NCBI RefSeq assembly: GCF_001039355.2
Contig: NW_019774158.1
Location: 71,733-133,732, forward strand
Length of the DNA stretch: 62,000 nucleotides
From: Lingula anatina
Lineage: Eukaryota; Brachiopoda; Lingulata; Lingulida; Lingulidae
Direction of reading: 5' to 3'
The position numbers and the translations under genes are program-made. Below, one piece after another: positions 12,697 to 24,175 of this stretch (position 1 is the first letter of the stretch; every line of letters starts with the position of its first letter). The notes below the pieces were generated by a model. That model was not told the DNA's origin and did not search any database. It saw only the letters and a list, made by a program, of their open reading frames with translations.

Positions 12697-15600
12697 GAAT
12701 CAATCAAACATGATAGCTAGAAACATTGTAGCTATATTGAAATGTATAAGTAATCATTGCATTTGCGTCCATATGTCACGTTTATTATCACATTCGAAAT
12801 CAGTTTCAATTTAGCGCCAGGAAAGTAGATATTCGTTTGCTTCTGGTTCTTCTGGAACTTGGCTTGTTAAAAAAAACCTTATGGGATTCCATTTTCTTCC
12901 ATTTAAGCCATTTATTTATTCAAAAAAGCAATAATGACATGGAGTAAATCAGAAGGAAGTTGATTCAATTTTTTTGTTTATTTTGGAAATCGCCTTTACC
13001 ATTTTCGAAGGACATCTCTATCGCAAATAAAACTAAAAGCAATAATAGTAGACGGCTTCTGCAGCAATACACAGACAGTTTCATGCAGACGTTTATTGTT
13101 GATTTTTCTTTACAATTGGATAAGCCATACAGGTTTGTAATTAGCGTTACGAAAGGAGAAGGTCGCAGATAAAGTCAACACACAAACACTGCGTGGCGAG
13201 ACAGAGCTATAATTCTACTTTAAACAATACTCGTAATCTAATGGCCCTAAACAGGCGACAAACTAGTCTGTTCGTCATGCACATTATAAGTGTAATCAAT
13301 ATAAATTATTTCATTACAGTGCAATTAGAAGTAAAAATATCCTTCATATGCTTAATCTATGAAACAATCCGATTTTTATTCCAATAATGAGGAAAAAATT
13401 GCCTACTTCTATAAAACATGCATTTTGTTTTTTTGTACATATACCACGGCACAAGTAAGTTGTGTATGGATGATGTGCAATTAATGGAATTATTTGAAGG
13501 GATGGTCACCCCCATAGGCCTCATAGGGTATACTACCACGATATTTACTATATCGTTTTTTTTTAAAGATAAGTGTTCTGAATGATTTCTGGCACCAAAG
13601 CGACTGCATTATCTCTGAGCTTTTTTTTCGCAATTCACAATGGCTGCCAATGATCGGAAACTTAAGTACTTCTTTACCTATGAACTGAAAACCAAGACCG
13701 AATTACATATTTTGGCTCAACTTACCATGACTGAATTAATCGTCGAAAGCGTTTGTAACATTCAGATGCTGGGCATTTATTTGGTTCCGTTCTCAGATTA
13801 GGCTATATTGCATTCACATGATTAAAAACATGCAAATCAATGCATATTTTAAAAGAGTAGGAACAAACGGACTACCAAGAACCCACAAATTTCTTTTGAG
13901 ACTGTTTAATTGCGATTTGAAGTCTCAATTTAGACCGATTTTGGTAACTTTGTGGGGAGATGATTGGCAATCCATAATTGGTTTAACAGATAGCAGAATG
14001 CAGTTAATTTCCAAATCTTCTAAATGCTGTTTTACTGTATTCAGTCCTACTGTCTATTCTATTCTATTGTGCCCTGTTCGTACCGACGTGGTTCACTCTC
14101 ATTCCAATATTGCACAATCCTACTCTGCCTATTTCTATACCAATACGGCAAACATTGACAAAACGATGACAGATGACAAGCATCAACCTAACACTCATGG
14201 AATATAAAATATCATTTTACTTGGAGATTTATCCTGATTCTTTGTGAATGTGTTAAAATGCAATTCTTTATAATAAGGACGCTCGTGGCATTTGTAATCA
14301 AGATGTATGCGCCAGCTAAAAAGTCAATTTGGGTGAGAAAAACACCAACTGCCTATGAGCAAGTCATTTCTCTACGAAAACTGCCGCAGGTTACAGAATA
14401 ACACAAGTTCTGCCACATTTTACCGTCAACTTTGTGTCAAATACGTTAACTAAGTCGACTGAAATACAATTACATATCAGTTTTTGGCGTCAAAAAGACA
14501 TTTCAATTACCACGCGTAAGCGAAATCAAGACTGAATGCCTAACCCAACCCTTATATATACATGACTTTATTTGAGCGCTGACGGTTCATTATCGCTTGA
14601 AGGTACATCATCGGCTAGTACTTGGTCTATTCATGTCTGTTCTGTTATATTCTAGTCGACTCTTCATTATTTAGCTCTAATCTAGTCTAGCCTACTCTAC
14701 TCTAGTGCAAACAAGTCTAGTTTTTCTGATCCGTTCCGTCAAATTTTGGTCCTGGCTACTTCATTAAATCTCGTAACGTACTTTTTGTCTGTTCTGTTAC
14801 AATTGCATTACAACCGGTATTTTTTTCCATTTCATTATGGTTCCCTTTTAAGAAAGGTTTGAAAAAGTCAATTCCAGGAAACGTCTATATCACTCAAGTT
14901 AACTGACAAGTGCATTCATCAGACTTCAAGCATAAACTTCTACAGTCCTTGGTGTTAGGCGTTATTGGAGCAGAGTCGTCTCAAGCATCCATCAACCGAT
15001 TCCAAGAAATACGCACTTATGCCTCCAATACCTTTTTGTTTTACCAATGATTTCATTTTAAGAAACGTTTTATCGCTTTAAGGAACTGGCAGCTCTAAAA
15101 GTATAATATAATCATCTTTTTTTACTTTACACCTGTCATTTAATCTATTATTATTATAACAAGCCAGTTGGTCTTTGCCAACGCAACCTGATTTACTGTT
15201 GATGCTCAAAATTTCTTCTGGCTTTTTTAGGGAAAATATAGAAATCAATGCGGCGCTTCCTTAGGTCATTTTCTTCATTCGTATCAAATTATTCTATACT
15301 GCCTAGGGTTAAAATTTATCATCAGCTAGAATCGTAATAATCTTTTTATCTTTTAAGAGAAAAGAAAACGTTTGACTTCCCCGCAAGCGTATATGCGCCA
15401 ATAATACTATGATATATCTTTCCTTGAAGAACCCTTCATTCGAAATACCACTCGTTGATGCCCTTTCTTACATTTAAAGCTAGAATAGAATTTACTTCAA
15501 ACCGGCGCTAAAAAAACGCCTTTGAAAAATTTCACGGTAAGAACACTGTGCTTTAAAGATTTTTTGCTTTTATGGACTAAATACACTTCATTGTTCCTGC

Positions 15601-16231
15601 GTTTGAGCAATCACTAAAAGCTTATACTACTTACTTTTTATCCTCGAATCCAGTTAGTAGAAAGACTTCAGATTCTATAAGGTTTCTTCTTTTAAATGAC
15701 GGAACGTAAGCGCAGTAACGAATATATTTTCACGCGGCTCTGTAGTGTCCTCTGATTGGCTCTTGTTGTCGTCTGCTGTTTTAGTATTGAAAACTAATAG
15801 TATGCCGAACAGTTTTGATGCGTCTCAACTCATAGAAAAGAGAATTGTAAATACTGAGAGTTCCCAGGTCGATGCAGCAAAGTGGGCGACGGTTGGAAGT
15901 CGCTGCCTTTTAAAGCTAGAGCTCTGTCGCTGACGCAATTGGATGCATGGAGAACTATCGATTCTTTGCTCACATCACAGCGCGTGCCTTTTGTATTCGC
16001 CGGAGAGTCAGTTTACCTTTTGTTATTTCGTCATGATTCACCTGAAACACGATATAGGACCTTCTTGCATTACTCTAAATTAGTTTAACAAGGCTGTGAT
16101 TACCCTACTCTTTGCAGCTTAAATCTGCTTAACAAAGATCTGTGTTGAAAACAACTGTGTGTCTTTAGTGGCCTTAGTTCAGCAATGTTGCACACAACAG
16201 GTGTTATTGTTCGAAAGACTTGTTGTCTGCT

Positions 16232-16357
16232 CGAAAAGTGGCATCCTGGTATTTTTTATCTTTACAAATTGACACAGACTTAGCATTCTATTAGATATAG
16301 TCTTTAAGACATACAGGGACTTTGGATAAATTAAAGGAATCCTTTAAACCATCCACT
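16232..16357 (+). repeat. Diverged dispersed repeat, copy A
   Basis: It aligns over about 125 bp with 18949-19077. Both begin CGAAAAGTGGCATCCTGGTA and continue with shared words such as GACACAGA, TTAGCATTCT, ATAGTCTTTA and GACATACAG. I estimate identity around 80 percent by eye. Neither copy is coding. The sharp left boundary suggests a shared mobile element or segmental copy. Confidence 0.8.
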
Positions 16358-16370
16358 TATCTCTCTCTAT

Positions 16371-16396
16371 TTTTTTTTTTTTTTGGGGGGGGGGGG
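16371..16396 (+). repeat. T-run followed by G-run
   Basis: About fourteen T then twelve G, a homopolymer junction just after repeat copy A. Confidence 0.9.
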
Positions 16397-17843
16397 TTGC
16401 ATTTAGGTGTAAGACGTGAACGAAAACGACCAAGGTTAATAGAGCTTGACTGTGACGTTTTTAGTACAGACAAAACGCGTCAAAATGATAATCAGTAAAT
16501 TAATTTCCGGTCTACGAAATGTGTCATAGGTTAGTTGATGAACGGCAAAGAGTCATGACAGTTTTCATCTGATTGGGGGTTTAGATACGGGGGCGGTGCC
16601 AAAGATCTGGGAGGGACACGCCCATCCCCCCTCTTTTTGCCCATCTCACCATTTTGGATAAAGATATTTTCTCCAAATGTGATTTACCACTTGGTGCTTT
16701 TAGCAGTATTTCTGTGGGTGATTTTCTTTCGAAATAGTGAGATGTTGTGTGGAAATGTATTTGTTGATGTGACAAAATAAGTTCAAGTACTTAAAAAACC
16801 CATGCTTGCTGCACTATACTGATGTCATGTAGGTATGTACGCATTGTCTTGGGCGTCAAGGCAAAGTTGCGGAATTTTCTATTAATTGTCTTCAAACTAT
16901 TGTTATTGTTAGTAATAATGGCATAATGACTGTAATGGCTGTATTTGTGTTTTAATTGTCCATGCATGTGTTAGGGGAATAAAGTTTAATTAAAACAGAC
17001 GAACCCAGCAAGGAATTTCATCAGATGTTACAAGAAAATATCCTTCCAACGACAACTAAAATCAGACTTACTACAAATCCCAAATTTCAACGTCTTACAT
17101 GTTGTTTTCGGGAAGAATATGTCACTTTGTATTTGAGAAGTACGTGTAAAGACTAAAGTGATCATGAAGTCAGATAATTTAAGCACGTTCCCGTCTTTGT
17201 AAGCAGGTAGGTCAATAGGCTAACACCAGCGTCAAATGGAATCACTTTTCTAGCCGTAAACAGGTACTTCTATGGCTTTGGCATGTGTTAGGCAACCAGA
17301 AACTACCATGGCCCTGAAAATGGCCCAAGAAGTCCACCGGCCCAGGTTACTACTTCACTTTGTCCTGAGACCTCATCGCCCACTGGCGTAATAACACACC
17401 TGCTTGGAATCTATCTGTTTTGATACTAATAGAATAATGCTTTTTATGGCTCTCTTTAAGTAGCGATCCCTGTACGTAGCAAGCATCGTTTTCCTGCTCA
17501 GTGATTCCACAGTAGTGTCTCGTATGGTGCTTCTTGCACGAGCTCTACATCAACAGAGTGATAGAGGACACTCGTTCGTACGACACAGGTTTTGTTTTAA
17601 CCTACAAACCAGCTATCAAACTTAGATATACACTTTTTTGACACACAACTTTTCCATGGTGGAATCAAAAATATTTGGCGCAATTCTCGCAAGTCAGATC
17701 TAAGTCGATTAAATAAAACAGTAATTAGTGATCGAGGGGGATACAGTGATGTGCCGCGATCCGTACAGTATTTGCTGCACTCTGGCTTGACCGCACTGCG
17801 CCAGAGTAAAGAAACAGATTTCGATAAGTGACGGTCTTTTTAT

Positions 17844-18049
17844 CTCCGCCAAGGAGGTTGTTTTAACCCTTGTTTGTCTGTTTGTTTGTCTGTCATCAAC
17901 ATAACTCAAAAAGTTGTGGACCGATTTTGATGAAATTTTTAGGAACTGTCAGAAGTGGGACAAGGAAGAGATGATTAGTTTTTGGTGGTGATCTGGATCA
18001 ATTATCAATCAATAATCAATAATAATCAAAAATCGCTGCCTTGGCGGAG
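17844..18049 (+). mobile_element. Short non-autonomous element with CTCCGCCAAGG inverted ends
   Basis: The left end reads CTCCGCCAAGG and the right end CCTTGGCGGAG, a perfect 11-bp inverted pair bounding 206 bp. The interior carries a GTTTGTCT-rich stretch, then ACTCAAAAAGTTGTGGACCG, GATTTTGATGAAATTTTTAGG and GGGACAAGGAAGAGATGATT. From general knowledge this interior closely resembles a repeat seen many times in genomes of varied aquatic animals, where it also ends near TTGGCGGAGGTATGCGCTC. I cannot name the family. After the right end, the stretch GTATGCGCTCTCGGAGTGCCTTTCTAG runs into a 27-base T-run (18078-18104), which may be part of the element. No coding capacity is present. Confidence 0.75.
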
Positions 18050-18077
18050 GTATGCGCTCTCGGAGTGCCTTTCTAGT

Positions 18078-18104
18078 TTTTTTTTTTTTTTTTTTTTTTT
18101 TTTT
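18078..18104 (+). repeat. Poly-T run
   Basis: About 27 consecutive T, abutting the tail of the preceding short element. Confidence 0.9.
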
Positions 18105-18379
18105 GTAACCGGCGGGACAACAGACAACAGAATCGAAAAGCTGCCACTAACTGAGGAGAGACAGGGCAGGGAGATTGAATAAAATACATGATAGTTTCAC
18201 TGGGTCGGTGCTGCTGGTGTAATAATGCTTTTCAGGTACTGCATCATTTTCACAAGCTTTCCTTCTGTTGCTACAATTATTGTTGTCCTAGCTTTCAGCG
18301 TTGTTAATGAGCGACTACTTCGTGACGATCTCTTTCCAAATAAAGAATAATGAAGCCACGACATATTATGAGAGTGGAT

Positions 18380-18540
18380 ATAATGTCTTAAGTGTGATTG
18401 GTCGATTAGACATTGACATAATAACGTCTTAAGTGTGATTGGTCGATTAGACATGGACATAACGTCTTAAGTGTGATTGGTCGATTAGACCTGGACATAT
18501 AGCGTCTTAAGTGTGATTGTCATTTGGTGATTAAGACGTT
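18380..18540 (+). repeat. Minisatellite, about 40-bp unit, nearly four copies
   Basis: The unit starts GTCTTAAGTGTGATTGGTCG and continues ATTAGAC(A/C)T(T/G)GACATA. Starts fall at 18385, 18426, 18464 and 18504, giving periods of 41, 38 and 40 bp. The fourth copy breaks down after GTGTGATTG. The array closes with TTAAGACGTT, the reverse complement of the AACGTCTTAA at unit starts, so the last part can fold back. The open frame on the minus strand is a by-product of the repeats. Confidence 0.9.
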
Positions 18541-18948
18541 CTTAGAAAGACTTACAATTAAATGTAAACAGAGCTTAATTTACTGTGTCTTTAACAAAAA
18601 TTACACAACATAAGAAGGATGACGCCCGCTTTTGTGTCAGCGTCTTCAATTATACTCAGCATTGTCCACATTAACGATACACTTAATTAGTGAGAATCTC
18701 AAATGAAACTCACAGTTTATTGATGTTCTGCTGATGATACGAAGGGCTTGTAATTACGTGTTTTGTATGGGAAGCAATGCATGCTTTCACGGAGAATCTT
18801 CCCTATTTGTGTCCATAGTCAGTTCACGTACGAAAAATCGTCAATTCCCTTGATATCCATAGTAGCCGTTTCACTCTTTCACCGACTTGTGCGTTTTTGC
18901 CATTATTAATTGTGCCTATGGCAACACTTTTTAAAATCCCCTCTTCCA

Positions 18949-19077
18949 CGAAAAGTGGCATCCTGGTATTTTTATCTGTACAAATCGACACAGATTTAGC
19001 ATTCTGTTACACATAGTCTTTATGACATACAGCGACCTTTGGAAATATTACAGGGATTCTTTCAAACAATCCATTGA
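18949..19077 (+). repeat. Diverged dispersed repeat, copy B
   Basis: Partner of 16232-16357 in direct orientation, 2.7 kb away. The similarity starts abruptly at CGAAAAGTGGCATCC and fades near CAATCCATTGAGTA. Scattered substitutions and small gaps show that it is an old copy. Confidence 0.8.
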
Positions 19078-22000
19078 GTATCTAGTGGGCGGACCACGTT
19101 TGGCAGAATCGGTACCCATTGGCAACCAACAGAGCGCACACCTTATAGAAATGGATAGAGTCATTACAATGTGACAATGACGTAAACAAACAAGAATGGA
19201 CGGATTCTGTCAGTAATAAGAGACTTTAAAAAACACGGGTAATTGAAAACTGTACAAAGTTAAGAAACAGTGATTTGCAGGGAGACGTCAGAACAAAAGC
19301 AAATGCAAATTGCTGTGCGTCTTCTGTATTCAGACGTTGGTAAATCTGATAATAATATGCATCATGTCTAGTGGCACTAACAATTAATAAAAAAAAAAGA
19401 TTCTTCAGATTGTATTTCAAATATTGTGGGTTTCGATTTCTCGAGACGTGGGTTGCAATAACTATGTAGAGTCAGTATACGGCAAGAGATGACATCCTTG
19501 ACAATCTTTCTGAACCTTCTAGAACTTCTGAACTCAGACATATTACGAGCAAACTTAAAAAATGGTAAACCTTATGTCCACCCATACTTTAGAATTAGGA
19601 TTAAAATGCATAATATACGTGTTGGAAATTTCCGTGAAGTCAGATGTCCAAATATCCTTTCCGATTCATATCTTCAAAACGATAATCACTCATATAAGAG
19701 AACCTTATACTGGTTAGTTGAAATATCAGGAAAACATGACAGTCAAAACATGGGATTCAAGTGCAGAAATGGATTGATGCGTGGATAAGAGATGATAGTT
19801 TTTTCTTGAGGAAAAATAAATTCGGCGCAAAAATTCTGATACCCCAAAAGGTACTATTATTGAGAAAAATTGTCCACATGGAGTTAATTGCCTATATAGA
19901 GACTGAGAGTTCGTGTTTAATAAGGAGACTCCGCCCCATATGAAATTCATAAGGGTCGGGATTATCATGACGTAAATAGGTCTAAATCTTGGACGGGGCT
20001 TGCTGTACAAATTAATGGTTGACTCTGTATCGAGGGACTTTATCGTGCATGTCGCCGGCAGCATGGGACAAGAAACGCCATCACTGTATTGGGGCGACAC
20101 TGAAGGCGTTCACTTTGGGTCACTAAACAAATAGCAATAAAGCAAGAGGCCAAAGAAGTCAGGAAAAGAGAAAACAATCGACACTGCAAGGGATTCGAAG
20201 ATAGAAAATCGAATTAAGAAGGTCAAATGAATAGGTCTGTAATCACAAATTGTTGATATTTTGGACGAACGAGTTATTGTTTAATCCACGGAAGCCATTT
20301 CCTTTTTTCCTCTTCAGGGCAATTCATCTGTTCGGTTTCTTGACTGACCAAGTTTCACACTAAACAGACACGTTTATGTCAAGCTACATTGAGCGGTTTC
20401 AGAATAGAATACACACATGACCAAATGTCTTCATTAGAAATATATTCTTTAGCTCTTAAAATTTAAACCTCTATCATTTTATTTTACAAGCATCCAATAG
20501 CAAACTTTAGACTATAGAAGTGAAGTATAAATAAAAACACTGTTTCCGAAATTTGCAGATTTAAAAGCAGTTTGGTATATTCTTTAAATATACAGTATAT
20601 TATACGGGCGCCTTTTCGATCTACGATTTAACTCCCAAACATCGAAAACTTGCACGGATTCCACAAAGTGCTTATTGCGAATGTTCCCACCGTTTCATCT
20701 GTCAACTGTCATGAAGATATAGTATTATTTCACCAAGGTTCCAACGTCGGTTCTGTAGAACAAACACGTATCATTAGACCAAATGCCTACAAACCGAATA
20801 TAAGCCATTAGCAACAGTTAATCATCAGTTGTCAATTTCTACCCACAGTTTTGCCATAGCTTAATGTTCCTTTCAGGAAGAACTCATAAAAGGCTTTGTG
20901 GGTCCAACACAGCACAGGTGACAGGTCAATTTATAACCTTATTACCACTGCGGAGTAGATAATATTTAGATAAGAGGAAGAGTTCCACCAAAACTGACCA
21001 TCTGAAATGGCCTTGAAATTAGGGTCAAGTGTGTCGATAATTGATCTATCAGTAAAATGTTGCCCGTCTTTCTTTTGTGCCCATCATTTATGTTATTAAG
21101 CAAGCATGCGTGAGACACCAAATAAGTACGTCTGCCAAAAGGTACATGTGGTCATTAAGAGGAGTGGAAAACAGCCCGTTTTCAGTTTGTGCATTTTGTT
21201 TATATCAAAACATATTAAAATCATATTAATAAATACAGAAACTGCCCTGATGGGGTAGCTAGTATAAAAGGAGAACTGGTGTTGGAGTGATTTTAATGTT
21301 ACCCTCACCATACACACCAGCGTGCATATAGCCGGTTCCACATTGAAAAAAGGTCATCAGAATTATACCTTTTAAGTCATCATACATGTATCTCCACACT
21401 GTGTTTTGAACAAAAAACAATATTCCGCTGCCCCTTATGAAAAAAAAAAAGCCTGAGCGAATTTTCATTTCATTTGACATTTGTAAGTAGAATTAAATTA
21501 CGAGGCGTATCAATTGTGGCAACAGAGAATTGGGCTAGACAAATAACCTTGCTGCACAAATAGGAACAAATGTAATCTTTAAAATAAGTAATAAAATACA
21601 CTTGGCCTTTTAAAAGAGGAAGATGTTTTGTTTACTGTTTCGGTGGATAATAATAAACATTGATTCAATTTTTTTTTCAAATAAAAAGTATAATGTCTGC
21701 TGTGATTAGGTTGTAATTTTCTGATTCCACATGCAATTTCTAATCTGGAACGTTTTACCAGTCGAACCTTGGCTAGTTTGTGCTTATTTCCAAGTCCACA
21801 GATAACACACTCATCAGTCACCTGGTAGGAAACAACACGGAAACTACACCGGTGTCATGTACAAGAGAATGGCACATAAAAGTCTGGCCTCTGGTTTCAA
21901 CTCACTTACCCGAAACTGTACTGGTTAAATCAGCTTCATTGCATCGGTTTTTACATTGGTGTGAATACGGTTTTAGAGACTATCGTTGTACCAAAAGGTG

Positions 22001-22254
22001 GTCTTAATCATTTGGGCGAAATAACGCCTACTTAAATTCATGATAAAAAGTGCAGTAGTACATTAAAATGGAAGAACCTCCGCTTTTAAAGAGAGGCCAT
22101 TTCTTTCTCTTATGTTTACATTTACAAATTCTCTTTCCCAGTGTAACATATCCATATGATGTCATAAGTTGTTATGTTCTCTTTAGATTTGGTACGGAGA
22201 AAAACGCTATGAATTACAATGTTAAGCGCGCAAACAGTTAGTTAAGATATGACA

Positions 22255-22640
22255 GTGTCAAGAAAAAGCATAAGAGATGGTTTAACCAAGTGACAAAATA
22301 ATATTTACGAACACTTGCTTTGTTTACAAGGTTAGGGACCAGAAAAGGATATGACGCTGTTTAATCACGGACTATGGCACGAGGAAATGTTACCTGCGTC
22401 ATTCTGAAAATATAACTAGAGATTCCGAAAGAGTAAAAGGTAATTAGGTGGAAATAAGAATAATTAAGATGATTTGTTTTGATGTTATTTTCGAAATGTC
22501 CTAGTTAATGTGGTGGGATTGTATGATAAAACATGCAATTTGCTTCTTAGGACTGGGTTTGGATATACCCCTGGCTTGTCACATGTGTGTCAAATGGTCA
22601 CTGACACACTGCCAAAATCATGCACAACAGAGCGAAATAG
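22255..22640 (+). repeat. Old tandem duplication, unit 1
   Basis: Shared words with the next kilobase in the same order include ACCAAGTGACAAAATAATAT...GAACAC (22290s; partner near 22650), ATGTTACCTGCGTCATTCTG (22388; partner near 22962), AATTAGGTGGAAATAAGAA (partner near 23025), GATGATTTGTTTTGATGTT (partner near 23050) and CAAATGGTCACTGAC (22590s; partner near 23170). The sequence is non-coding. Its origin (segmental or mobile element) cannot be decided here. Confidence 0.65.
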
Positions 22641-23190
22641 ACCCACAGGAAAATGAGACCAAGTACGAAATAATATTCCCGAACACATCCTTTGTTCATT
22701 ACAAAAATCAGTTGAAAAGGGCAAAGAATAAGGTAAATTTTCTTCAGTCTACGGCTGAACATTGAATAGTTTTACCTCCAATATTTCGATGCCTAACAGA
22801 ACATCTTCATCGGGGAATGAGGCTATCTAGGGGAATAACCTCTATTCAGGAGATATTCTTGATTAAAGAAAAAATAATCATTCTTACAACATAACACAGC
22901 TGATGAAATTCTTCTTTGACAATGACTCTATTTAAAACATCAAATACGTCATTCGGGAATGTTGCCTGCGTCAATCTGAAATGTTAAATAGATATTCTTA
23001 AAGAGTATGGCGTATTAAAAACGAAATTAGGTGGAAACAAGAACAATAATGATGATTTGTTTTGATGTTTGATCCAAAATGTCGTAGTTACTGAGACAGG
23101 TTTATATAATAAAGACATGGGACTTCTTTAAAAAACTGTTTAATCATATCCACGTTCTGCAACCTGAGTTAAATGGTCATCAACCAAATA
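22641..23190 (+). repeat. Old tandem duplication, unit 2
   Basis: Diverged copy of 22255-22640. It is longer because about 200 bp between the ACCAAGTACGAAATAATATT word and the GTTGCCTGCGTCAATCTG word has no counterpart in unit 1. That extra part may be an insertion in unit 2 or a deletion in unit 1. Confidence 0.6.
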
Positions 23191-23699
23191 AAGTCGTGGC
23201 TTCGCATTTATTTAAAAACCTCACGTTAAATGAAAAGAATTACGATGGCGGTTTTAAACTTTTCACGACTTTCGAATTTTAGTATCATTCATAGTACAAC
23301 TTAATTTAAAAGTATAAAAAGGCGAAATACTACACAAGCTTCTCAATGAAACAGGTTTTGGTTGCACTTTCCAATTTTTTTCAAAGCATTTTTGATAACT
23401 CCTCCACTGGCCTATCTATTAGTTGATCACTAAAACAGTGAGTATTAAAAAAATGGCGTAGGCCGTTAGAGGTCCAGAAGAAAGCAGTGGCTGGTATTCA
23501 ACAAACGCGTAAGAACACCCCTTACTACCACCGTATATTGGCTAATGGAAAATCTTTTTAACGTGGTTTAACAGGGACGTTTTGTGTTCATTATAAAATC
23601 ATTGCATGAATCCACGACCGAGTTTCGAAGTCATGGATGGTGTTAAATGAGACAGCTTTTGTTCTAAGGCAGAGGAAAGCATTTATGACATCTGGATAC

Positions 23700-23960
23700 G
23701 GTTTGGAAGAGCCGGAAACCTGTTCAATAAAGATCATGCCTACTCCAAAGTTGGTGTGTCACGTTTTCAGTGACATTCTCTTTGCAGATGACTGCACAGC
23801 TGCTGTTCACGCACGGAAAGATATCAAATTACATACAGATGCTATTGCGTCATTCTCTGAGTACTTTGGTGTGTACAATATGACAGAGACAATGGTTCTT
23901 TTTCAAGCGACACCACCTGCTTTGCTAGCCACTTTATTATCTTTCAACCATTGTCATCTG
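23700..23960 (+). pseudogene. LINE reverse transcriptase fragment
   Basis: The frame contains SDILFADDCTAAVHARKDI followed by a stretch reading ASFSEYFGV and ending near MVLFQATP. This matches the palm region of non-LTR (LINE) reverse transcriptases: FADD at 23781-23792 is the catalytic F/Y-x-D-D box, followed by the usual helix and a hydrophobic segment that in intact LINEs reads toward KT(E/V)VL. The usual Lys-Thr is degraded here. Upstream and downstream the frame dissolves into stops and shifts, with no endonuclease domain and no complete RT, so this is a dead fragment. A TAA-rich tail (AAT array 24136-24175) lies about 200 bp downstream and could mark the old 3' end. Confidence 0.7.
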
Positions 23961-24135
23961 TGACAGATTAAGAAACCAAAGTATCTGAAATGTGCGCTAA
24001 ATGGCAATGCCAAATCTGGGGAAAAAAACCCAACCCATGAAGTTAAGAATATCCCTGCAGCTTTGGTAAAGCTTTCTAGAAGTCTTATCTTATATGTCAA
24101 TAGAGGGACGTTTCTAAATCAGCAAAAGCCTGTCT

Positions 24136-24175
24136 AAATAATAATAATAAAATAATAATAATAATAATAATAATA
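24136..24175. repeat. (AAT)n microsatellite
   Basis: About thirteen AAT units with one interruption. It may be the 3' tail of the decayed LINE just upstream. Confidence 0.9.

Larger units (their letters stand above)
2887..16231. other. Gene desert, first part
   Basis: No gene is supportable in about 13 kb. The longest open frames (3768-4157 and 13818-14207, 129 codons each) have no recognisable domain, repeat-derived composition or splice support, and look like chance. Contents include an ATTC run near 3895-3915, a small inverted repeat CTACGTAGCT around 3614-3644, a G-rich tract at 10741-10786, a CAAA run at 12661-12696, and a TCTAGTC-rich degenerate stretch near 14640-14720. The rest is unremarkable AT-rich DNA. 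Confidence 0.6.

Noticed and set aside
13818-14207. 129-codon open frame
   Set aside because: No recognisable domain, motif or signal; composition is like its AT-rich surroundings.
18380-18540. Possible CRISPR-like array
   Set aside because: Eukaryotic context, contiguous tandem units without unique spacers; it is a minisatellite.
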